Assembly (NCBI GenBank): GCA_003529325.1
Contig: DPVW01000309.1
Coordinates: 16,830-35,110 of the forward strand
Source of the DNA: Candidatus Latescibacterota bacterium
GTDB taxonomy: Bacteria; Latescibacterota; UBA2968; UBA8231
Direction of reading: 5' to 3'
DNA: 18,281 nucleotides
The translations under genes were made by a program, and so were the position numbers. The notes below the pieces were generated by a model that saw nothing but the letters and a program-made list of their open reading frames with translations, did not search any database and had not been told where the DNA came from. This document shows, piece after piece, positions 1 to 7,300 of the stretch (positions are counted from its first letter, which is position 1; every line of letters starts with the position of its first letter).

Positions 1-1
1 T

Positions 2-376
2 GGCACCGGCATGGGTCTGGGGCTGGGGCTGGCGATGACGGGTATTCTGGGTTGTACCGCAGTCTTGCTGCGGACGTCCTCGACGCTGTTCACATTTGGT
101 CTTTATTCTGGGATCGTTGCCTCGGTCGTGTTTGCCGGTGTCCTGTCGATACGAGGCATGTTCCGCTTGAGCTCGGCCCACGTCGGCATGGACATGTCGA
201 ATCGACATCTATCCCGACTCCCGAATCTCCTTCCCCCGGAGCGTGCCCGCAGGTCCCGCCGGCGCCGTCCAGACCGCGCAACATTGTTTCCAGGCCACAT
301 TGCCACTCGCCCCAATAGGGGGCTCGAACGCGACAAGCTCAGGCGACAACGGCCGATCGGCCCTTTCTTCGGGTAG
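2..376 (+). CDS. C-terminal end of an unidentified membrane protein (5' truncated)
   Basis: The reading frame is open from the window edge to a TAG at 374-376, so the true start lies upstream. The first 55 or so residues contain two hydrophobic, glycine-rich stretches (about 2-21 and 27-48) separated by a short polar turn with one arginine, which fits two membrane helices. The remaining 65 or so residues are arginine- and proline-rich and look like a poorly conserved cytoplasmic tail or out-of-frame sequence. Frame 1 and then frame 3 are also open across parts of this stretch, so a frame change within the tail is possible. No family is recognised. A 12-base palindrome GGCCGATCGGCC (351-362) lies just before the stop. 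Confidence is moderate for the membrane part and low for the exact 3' end. Confidence 0.45.
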   Translation, partial: GTGMGLGLGLAMTGILGCTAVLLRTSSTLFTFGLYSGIVASVVFAGVLSIRGMFRLSSAHVGMDMSNRHLSRLPNLLPPERARRSRRRRPDRATLFPGHIATRPNRGLERDKLRRQRPIGPFFG

Positions 377-685
377 TGTCCCGCACCGAACAGGCAACAC
401 ACCCAGGCCACATCTTAGCAGTTACTTTTCACGTCGCTCCTATTTATATTGCCAAAGAGTCGGCAGGAATTTCCTACCTGCCCAGGAAAACCCCTGACCT
501 CCTGTTGGTGAGTTGCGCCACTTTCCGCTCCTAATTTTCAGATTCTCTCTGAGAATTGGCATTTTCTGCCTACCCATAGGCACATTGGTACCACATTTGC
601 AAAGGGGTTGGCGTCCCAGGCGGGACCCAAACCCCACGCAGCTTAGAGCTCGCAGCAATTCGAGCCGAAACGGCGAAAACGCTCA
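377..685. other. Non-coding regulatory region with inverted repeats and sigma-54 promoter
   Basis: No convincing gene is seen between the membrane-protein tail and the small helical protein. The stretch is more AT-rich than its surroundings. Inverted repeats are visible: GGCAGG/CCTGCC (462-467 and 477-482), AGGAA-T-TTCCT (465-475), ATTCTC-TCT-GAGAAT (542-556) and GGCA/TGCC (558-570). A sigma-54 promoter lies at 586-601. Sigma-54 promoters are normally activated by an enhancer-binding protein bound to palindromes upstream, so the 462-482 or 542-556 repeats are candidate activator sites. That role is inferred from position and symmetry only. Confidence 0.5.
586..601 (+). promoter_or_regulatory. 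Sigma-54 (RpoN) promoter
   Basis: The sequence TGGTACCACATTTGCA matches the -24/-12 consensus TGGCACRNNNNTTGCW at all but one or two positions, with the required GG and GC separated by exactly ten bases (GG 587-588, GC 599-600). Transcription would begin near 611-614, about 75 bases before the ATG at 687. The third gene of the downstream operon encodes an activator of the class that works only with sigma-54, which supports the call. Confidence 0.8.
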
Positions 686-686
686 G

Positions 687-1097
687 ATGACGCAAATGCT
701 CCCAGCGCCCGAAGAGATAAACCCCGTGCCGGCAACCGACGCCGATCCCTGGACCGCCATGCAAGATCACTGCGCCGTCGCTCTGTCGGTGTCGCGCGAT
801 CTGTTGGCTCGGTTGGAGTCGGGTGCTGAGGCGACCGAACTCGTTCCACTACTGCAGAAAGAACAGCATGCTGTGGAGGGGGTGCGCAGCGGCATTGCTC
901 AGTTTGGTGGCCGCCTACCCGCTGATGGTGCTGCGAAGCGGGACGAAGTCGCCAGCCACCTTACCGAACTGTTGCGACTCGACGGGCTGAGTCGGGATCT
1001 ACTGGCACGACGAGGGGTGCGCCTCCGAGGCCCACGTTTCAGCGGCCGGACTGTCCGTGGCACACGACCCCACGGCACGCAGCAGAAAGGGGCGTGA
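687..1097 (+). CDS. Small helical protein, FlgN/FliT-like (putative flagellar chaperone)
   Basis: This is a 136-residue, soluble, mostly helical and charged protein. Residues 25-60 and 80-115 form two long amphipathic helices with the spacing LLARLESG...LVPLLQKEQ and LTELLRLDGLSRDLL. That pattern resembles FlgN/FliT-type export chaperones, in which a late helix carries a polar residue followed by Leu-Leu. The C-terminus is Arg/Gly-rich. The ATG at 687 is chosen because the same frame's earlier start (513) lies upstream of the sigma-54 promoter and would not be transcribed from it. No strong Shine-Dalgarno sequence precedes 687. The stop overlaps the kinase start by one base (TGATG, 1095-1099), implying coupled translation. 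Flagellar clusters often place such small proteins next to FlrBC-type regulators. The family is inferred from length, helix pattern and context, not from a diagnostic motif. Confidence 0.6.
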   Translation: MTQMLPAPEEINPVPATDADPWTAMQDHCAVALSVSRDLLARLESGAEATELVPLLQKEQHAVEGVRSGIAQFGGRLPADGAAKRDEVASHLTELLRLDGLSRDLLARRGVRLRGPRFSGRTVRGTRPHGTQQKGA

Positions 1098-2365
1098 TGA
1101 CGACCGAACCCACAGCCGACCACGTGCTGCAGATCGGGGGCGAATCAGATATCCCCCTGGAAGAAGCATTCGCCGACTCTTATGCCCTGTTTAATGAGAC
1201 GACGCGACGGTATATGGAGGCCTACAAGCAGTTGGAGGAACAGTTCGAGTTCCTCAACGTTCGTCTCGAGGAGACGAACCGCGATCTGCGCGACAGCCTT
1301 GAAGAAAAAGACCGGGTCTCCAACTATCTCAACAACATTCTCGAGAGCATGACCGACGGCCTGCTCGTGGTCGGCCTCGATGGTCGGATCAACTTATTCA
1401 ACCAGGCAGCAGAAGAGATTACGGGGCGCAGCCAGGAAGAGGTCCTTGGACGTACATACGAGGATGTGATGGGCGTCGATGGCGGACGCAGCAAGTCCGT
1501 ACTGCACACGCTGGAATCCGGCGACAGCCTGGTGAATCAGGAGAAAAATCTGCGACGCGCCGATGAACGCACAATTCCCCTGGGTTTCAGCACCTCTCTG
1601 GTGCGTGACGGCAGCGGTGGTGTGCTCGGCGCGATCGAAGCGTTTAATGATCTGACGGAGGTGAAGCGCCTGGAGAATCAGGTGCAGCGCATGCACACCC
1701 TGGCAGCACTCGGCGAGATGGCCGCCACCGTCGCTCACGAGATCCGCAATCCTCTCGGGGGTATCGCCAGTTTCGCAAACCTGCTGGAACGGGATCTTGA
1801 GGCTGAAGACCCGAATCGCAAGATGGTTCGCAAGATCACCGAGGGTGTCGCGCGGTTGAATCGCATCGTCTCCAGCCTAGTCAGTTATACCCGTCCCCTC
1901 AATCTGAACACCCACCCCGTCGACCTGGCTCAGATCGTCGAAGAGGCCCTTGCCTTTTTCGAGATCGATGCGGCCCGCAAGGTTCCCAAAGTCACCATCC
2001 AACGACGATTCCCAGAGTCCCCCGCCACCTGCCAGGTTGATACCGAACAGTTCCATCAGGTGGTGCTGAATCTGCTGCTGAATGCCAAGCAGGCCATGCC
2101 CGAGGGTGGTAGCATCGAAGTCGAATTGACTTCGCGACGCGCCGAGGACGGCGACTGGGCCCTGGTAAATGTTCGAGACAGCGGCATCGGTATCGAAGCT
2201 GACGTCCGTGACAAACTGTTCACCCCATTCTTCACCACCAAAGAAGATGGCACCGGCCTCGGGCTGGTAACCTCACGCAAGATCGTTGAAGCCCACGGTG
2301 GTCGGATCACCGTGGACAGCGTCCCCAGCGAGGGCACGTGCTTCACCATCGCCTTACCCATGTAA
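1097..2365 (+). CDS. Soluble PAS-domain sensor histidine kinase (NtrB/FlrB/FleS type)
   Basis: The 422-residue protein has no membrane segment and should act in the cytoplasm. Residues 25-80 are a charged coiled coil, and residues 80-195 form a PAS domain (start ILESMTDGLLVVGLDG). The HisKA dimerisation and phosphotransfer domain follows, with the phospho-accepting histidine at 214 in the H-box VAHEIRNPLGG. The catalytic domain has an N-box asparagine at 329 (LNLLLNAKQAM), a DSGIGI G1 box, FTPFFTTK and a GTGLGL G2 box, so all kinase motifs are intact. ATG 1097 is preferred over GTG 1094 because it overlaps the upstream stop as TGATG and has AAGGGG before it. It should phosphorylate the response regulator encoded 44 bases downstream. 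The arrangement small protein, PAS kinase, sigma-54 activator matches the FlrBC/FleSR flagellar pairs, but no flagellar structural gene is in the window, so the signal and targets are unproven. Confidence 0.9.
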   Translation: MTTEPTADHVLQIGGESDIPLEEAFADSYALFNETTRRYMEAYKQLEEQFEFLNVRLEETNRDLRDSLEEKDRVSNYLNNILESMTDGLLVVGLDGRINLFNQAAEEITGRSQEEVLGRTYEDVMGVDGGRSKSVLHTLESGDSLVNQEKNLRRADERTIPLGFSTSLVRDGSGGVLGAIEAFNDLTEVKRLENQVQRMHTLAALGEMAATVAHEIRNPLGGIASFANLLERDLEAEDPNRKMVRKITEGVARLNRIVSSLVSYTRPLNLNTHPVDLAQIVEEALAFFEIDAARKVPKVTIQRRFPESPATCQVDTEQFHQVVLNLLLNAKQAMPEGGSIEVELTSRRAEDGDWALVNVRDSGIGIEADVRDKLFTPFFTTKEDGTGLGLVTSRKIVEAHGGRITVDSVPSEGTCFTIALPM

Positions 2366-2409
2366 CCAAAAGCCTCGGGCTGTTACACGAACACAAGGAA
2401 GAGATCGAC

Positions 2410-3828
2410 ATGGCGACCAAACGTATCCTCGTAGTTGACGACGACTCCTATGTCCGCGGCGCGACGGAAGAAATCCTCATCCGCAGGGGCTACGACGTCG
2501 ATACGGCAGCCGCTGCCTCCGGCGCCTTGCAGAAACTGGAAGAGGCCGAATACGACCTGATGCTGTCCGACATCAAGATGCCGGGCATGAATGGCCTCGA
2601 GTTGCTTGAAAAGGTCAAGACGAAGTGGCCGGAGTTGACCGTCATCCTGATGACGGCGTACAGCTCGGTGGAGGATGCGGTACGAGCGATGAAGGATGGC
2701 GCCTACGACTACATCCAGAAAGGCTCTGAGTCGACCACGGAAGAGACCGAAATCGTTGTCGAGCGGGCCCTGAAATTTCAGGATTCGGAACGTGAGAATC
2801 GTCGACTTCGATCGGAGTTACAGAGTCGCTATGGCTTCGGCAACATGATCGGCAAAGCCAAACCAATGGAGCAGGTTTTCAGCTATATCGAGACCGTCGC
2901 CGACAGCCCGGCGACTGTCCTTGTCACAGGTGAAAGTGGCACCGGCAAGGAACTGGTTGCCCGTTCCCTGCACTACAACAGCACGCGGCGCAATGGTCCC
3001 TTCATCCGCCTGAACTGCGCCGCTCTGCCGAAAGATCTGATGGAGTCGGAACTGTTCGGCCACGAGAAGGGTGCATTCACCGGCGCGTACAAGCAGACCC
3101 GCGGTCGCTTCGAGATGGCTGATGGTGGAACCCTTCTGCTCGACGAGATCAGCGAGATCGACCCGGCACTGCAGGCCAAACTTCTGCGGGTGTTGCAGGA
3201 GCGCGAGTTCGAGCGCGTCGGCAGCACGCAGACGATCAAGATCAACGTGCGGATCGTCGCCACGACCAACCGCGACCTGGCCAAGGAGGTCGAGTCGGGC
3301 AACTTCCGTCAGGACCTGTACTACCGACTGAACGTTATCGAGATCGACATGCCCCCCTTACGCGATCGCATGGAAGACGCACCGGCGCTTGTGAAGAGCT
3401 TCATCGAGCGCTACAACGACGAAAATGGCAAACAGATCGGTGGGATCGACGACAACGCCCTCGACTTGGTGGTCCGTTACGATTGGCCAGGCAATGTGCG
3501 CGAACTGGAGAATTATGTTGAACGCGCCGTCGTCGTCGCTCCTGGGCCGATGCTTACGATCGCCGATTTCCCTCGCAAACTTGCAGAAGGCCCCGGCAAC
3601 GCCGGCGGCGACGAAGGTCTGCAGGTAGGGTTGACAGTGCACGAGATGGAGCGTCGTCTCATCATGAAGACCTTGGAGGCATTCAACGGCAACCGCACGG
3701 AGGCCGCCTCGCAACTCGACATCAGCACGCGCACGTTGCGCAACAAACTGCACGAGTATGGCGAGATGGACGCCTTCAAGCCGACAAATCGTCGGCCCGT
3801 GCTCGAAGCGGAAGCCGCTGCTGGCTGA
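2410..3828 (+). CDS. Sigma-54-dependent response regulator, NtrC family (FlrC/FleR-like)
   Basis: The 472-residue protein has the complete three-domain layout. The receiver domain (1-120) has acidic-pocket D10/D11, phospho-acceptor D54, T82 and K104. The AAA+ domain (about 145-375) has Walker A GESGTGKE (174-181), the GAFTGA loop (221-226) that contacts sigma-54, and Walker B LLLDE (242-246). A Fis-type helix-turn-helix lies near the C-terminus (NRTEAASQLDISTRTLRNKL), with the TRTLRNKL recognition helix typical of FleR/FlrC-like members. The start at 2410 is chosen over the longer frame at 2338 because AAGGAAGAG precedes it and MATKRILVVDDD is where receivers normally begin. Phosphorylated by the upstream kinase, it should form hexamers that remodel RNA polymerase-sigma-54. 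Its own operon has a sigma-54 promoter, so positive autoregulation is plausible. A 20-residue tail after the HTH is Ala/Glu-rich. Confidence 0.92.
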   Translation: MATKRILVVDDDSYVRGATEEILIRRGYDVDTAAAASGALQKLEEAEYDLMLSDIKMPGMNGLELLEKVKTKWPELTVILMTAYSSVEDAVRAMKDGAYDYIQKGSESTTEETEIVVERALKFQDSERENRRLRSELQSRYGFGNMIGKAKPMEQVFSYIETVADSPATVLVTGESGTGKELVARSLHYNSTRRNGPFIRLNCAALPKDLMESELFGHEKGAFTGAYKQTRGRFEMADGGTLLLDEISEIDPALQAKLLRVLQEREFERVGSTQTIKINVRIVATTNRDLAKEVESGNFRQDLYYRLNVIEIDMPPLRDRMEDAPALVKSFIERYNDENGKQIGGIDDNALDLVVRYDWPGNVRELENYVERAVVVAPGPMLTIADFPRKLAEGPGNAGGDEGLQVGLTVHEMERRLIMKTLEAFNGNRTEAASQLDISTRTLRNKLHEYGEMDAFKPTNRRPVLEAEAAAG

Positions 3829-3861
3829 CGACAGTAGACAGCGAGCAGCCCCCTGGAAAAT

Positions 3862-3890
3862 TGCCCCCTGGTGCTTGGCACCAGGGGGCA
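3862..3890 (+). terminator. Strong hairpin terminator after the response regulator
   Basis: TGCCCCCTGGTGC and GCACCAGGGGGCA form a perfect 13-base-pair stem with a TTG loop. Only three T residues follow, so termination may be partial. It begins 33 bases after the regulator's stop and separates the regulatory operon from the giant-protein operon. Other segments nearby can compete for its right arm (see findings). Confidence 0.8.
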
Positions 3891-4005
3891 TTTGCGTACT
3901 GGTGCCTCCGGATTGCGCTCCCTGGTAGGCAAGGCTATTTTAGCCGGTTCTAACTCTCTGGCCATACGAATCTGAAGGCCAGTGACACCACTCTGGAGAG
4001 CAGCC

Positions 4006-4307
4006 TTGGCCGGCAACCCCCTGATCATCCTCGGCGATAAGATCGCCCCCCGTCCCCATTTGACCTCTTCGTCAAGGGTCTGAAGGGCGAAAACGCCTTG
4101 CTTGAGCCCGATGAGCAGGTGCGCTATGCGGTCTGTGCTGACTCAGGCGAGGTGGCGACAACACTGGTCGATGTCGTCAATCGCCTCGATATCCCGACGT
4201 TCATGTGGGAAATGATCGACTTCAAGAGCTTCTTCAAGCTCTGTTACGTACTAGCGCCACGGATCAAGGGCGCTACCATTGGATTCCTTCAGCAAACCGG
4301 TGGCTGA
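4006..4307 (+). pseudogene. Frame-disrupted N-terminus of the giant protein gene
   Basis: A TTG at 4006, seven bases after GGAG (3995-3998), opens a protein-like stretch beginning MAGNPLIILGDKIAP in frame 1. That frame stops at 4081-4083. From about 4053 frame 3 reads as good protein (SPFDLFVKGLKG, then ADSGEVATTLVDVV and IKGATIGFLQQTGG) until its TGA at 4305-4307. The giant ORF then continues in frame 1 as ADSGFPLRLVADHQRR. One extra C in the run of six at 4046-4051 and one base fewer near 4303-4306 would fuse the three pieces into a single frame of 2,577 codons. It is therefore most likely the true 5' end of the neighbouring gene, broken by two opposite single-base indels. Whether these are assembly errors, mutations or recoding cannot be told from one sequence. 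If real, the first 90 or so residues are lost or made as a separate short peptide. Confidence 0.65.
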
Positions 4308-7300
4308 TAGCGGCTTCCCTCTCCGCCTGGTGGCGGACCATCAGCGACGCACTGGCGTCTGGCGTGGTCGTCGCGACGCTGGCCAGATCCGCTCCTCGGC
4401 AACCCTCGCAGTCGGGGCACGTCTCTTCGCCGACGGTGGCATACGTCTCCCCGAAGGTGCTGATGAGGCGGCTCGCCTCGGCGCTCTGCTATGTGAGCGT
4501 GCCCTGCGCCTTGTGCCGCGACAGTTTGGTGGCGATGCCCATCTGGCGGAGGTCGCCGAGCTCCTGTCGAACGACGAAGTCAACATCTGTTTCGTCACCG
4601 GCCACGAACGGCTCGTCGATTGGATCGAGCAACATTTGTGGCTGTCCACCGACATCGCGCCTGCGTTAGGCATCCAACTCGATTCAGGCAAGAACGAGTT
4701 GAATGCCACATCCCCTGAACAGCTACGGGGATTTGAGCTCGCCCTGGCGTTGAGCCTGTTCGCCCAACTAGACATCATCACCGGCGCCTCGCTGCGCTCG
4801 GCATTGCACTGGACCGCTGATCTCTACGACTGTCTCGGCCGCCCTGACCGTGCGCTGCTGCATAGCACACTCGAGGGTGCCCAACTGGACTCGGGCAATC
4901 TTCTGTCACATTTCCTGCGTCGCAGCACACGCTCCGACGACAGACTAGCGCGCGACCGCTGGGTCACTTGGATCCTCGGCCAGGACCGGATCGACCTGCC
5001 ATATGACCGCCAGGCGGCGGCTGAGATCCTCGACAGCGACGCCGATGTCGACGACAAACGCCTGTTGCTTTACAGCGTCCTGCGAGACTACGACCGCGAC
5101 GTCGAGTTCGACAACATCTGCCGCCTCGCTGAGGAGGCGCGAACTGCCGGCCAGCAGCTCATCTTCGGCAGGATGAGTCGTGCCTTTCATAACCAGGGCA
5201 CACTCTTTGCCGACGCCGCCCAATTGGAACCTGCAGAGGGGTGGAATCGATTGGGTGCCGAGGCCTGGACTCTGGCCACCGACGCGGCGGCACTGCAGTC
5301 ACCGGCCATGGAGCTGCAGATGTTGTTGCAGGGTTCGCTGCCCGTTTCTCTGATTCAGATGGAGGGCGCCTGCGAGCGCTACGAGGAGGCCGCCCTCGAT
5401 GCGCAACGCGAGGAATTGATGCTGCGCCTGCAGCGGGCCCGGGCACGGGTGGAGAATCATGGCGATGAAGTCGTTTCGCGCACACCCCTGCCAGCGGTTG
5501 CGCCGGAGGACATCGCCCAACTGACGTCGCGTCGCCTGCATCTGATCGAACAGATACGCACCGAACTGTTGGCCTCACCCGCACACGATGCGGCCTATGT
5601 CGTCATCAGCCAGCGCCCCTCCCCCACGGGCTCCCACCTGCTGGTAAAGATCAACGAATTCGAAGAGCCATACCTCGGAAAAGCTGACAATCTGACCAAA
5701 CTGGTCCGTCTCGCTGGTGACCGGGTGTATTCGAGTCCCGACTACCGCTGGTTGCAGTTCGCCGACCATTGGATCGAAGCGATCCCGTTGTTCATCAAAG
5801 AAGAAATCCTGATCGACGACGACGGTGAGGAGAAGACCCGCACCGTCATTGACATCGCCGGCATGGAGGAGTCCTTCCGCGAGGAGATGGCCGACCACTG
5901 GGCGCAGAATCTGCGCGCCGTATTCAACTCCGAACAGATCGCTGCTGCCCGCCAGCAGTTGTGGCGTGATGCCGGCTCTCCAGGGGCAGATGGTGACGGG
6001 GCGACCACGGCACTGACCTGGTCCAACGATATCGCCGAAGAGGAAATCGCCGCCGCGGCGGTCGTTGTGCGCCACATCGCCAATGCACCAGGTGGCGCAC
6101 TGCAGCGACTCGTCGAAGAAGAGGAAATCGAACCATTCGAAGCGCTGTTGTCGATTCTTGCCAACGCCGCTGATGACCCACAGTCCTTGTGGTCGCGCCT
6201 TCGGCAAGCGGCTGAAACCGGTGGCTGGAGAGTTGCCGTTGTGCAGATCATGGGAGCCGAAGCTGCCAGCGAAATCGGGCCCTTGAGGGCACTCTCCCGA
6301 GGACCGCGACGACCTTTGCCGGTTTTGCATGTGCTCACGACCCAATCAGCCGGCATGACGCAGGGTTATATCCGCACATGGTTGGAAGAGTCGATGACCC
6401 TGTACAACGTCGTTGCCGAAGCGGGCCTGACCTCCGAGGTCAGCCGCCGCCAGCAGCGCTTTCGCGAACGTCTCGCCGCCCTTGGGGCTCGAATCGTGCA
6501 CGAATTGGGCATCTGGGTCGAAGTGGAAGAGGTGGCGGCAGAGGAGGAACTCAAGGAAGATGCCGCCGTCGCCCGCGTCGTCGGTCGCAATCATTCCGTA
6601 CAGGAAGAGGTCGCCGTCCTCGGCGCACTGCTGGAACTGAGCGAGGAGCGTTCCGGTGCCCGCGCCAGTGACGACGTAGCCGACCCGGATGAGCTGGCGG
6701 CCATCATCGCCGAGTCAAGCAAGTGGCGCGACGAGGCCTTGGACCGGGTCGTGCAGCGCAATGGTCGTGTGTTGCAGCAGGACATCGCCGACGCCCGTTT
6801 GGCCGACCCATCGCTGTCAATCCCTGCAGCGACATTACAGGTTGTCGAGGGGGATGAACTCTACTCGCAGGACCTGGAGACCTTCGTCGGTTTCCTCGCC
6901 CGCGCCGGTCTGCTGGAACGCTGGGCGGAGGAACGCGGCGCGGATGCCGAGGATCGTCGCAAGAACTATCTGCGGCGCTACTCACGCCTGTCGAAGACGA
7001 CAGCTCGAAAGCAGGTGTTGCTCGAACATGGACTGCAGGTCGAGTCCCTGGAGCCGCGGCATCGATACGGTGCCGTGGGTGGCAGCAAACGTTTCCACCT
7101 GCTGTACACACCGAGCCGCGTCGATCTCGGCCACCGAGAGCGCGAGTCCGTCGAAACCTGGGCTCAGTGGGTGGGTGGTGCCGACCGTGCCGCCGCCCGG
7201 GTCGGACGCGAGGTCTACGGTCTGATCAACAAATCCGTCCGGAGTTACGAGAGCCTGACTGAGCCGGAAGTGCTCAAGACGGGTGAGAATGCCAGCATGG

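Noticed and set aside
351..362. 12-base palindrome GGCCGATCGGCC as a terminator
   Set aside because: The stem would be four pairs with a four-base loop and no T-run, so it is too weak to be a terminator.
558..570. Sigma-54-like TTGGCATTTTCTGCC
   Set aside because: Only eight bases lie between GG and GC; the element at 586-601 has correct spacing.
3900..3917. Second sigma-54-like element TGGTGCCTCCGGATTGC
   Set aside because: GG and GC are twelve bases apart instead of ten, which RpoN does not tolerate.
3913..3941. Possible sigma-70 promoter TTGCGC-17-TATTTT ahead of the giant gene
   Set aside because: The spacing is ideal but the -35 box matches only three of six positions, so it is too weak to list as a feature.
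4205..4669. Frame-2 open frame of 154 residues at the start of the giant gene
   Set aside because: Ser/Arg-rich composition with no protein-like pattern; frames 3 and then 1 carry the plausible protein.
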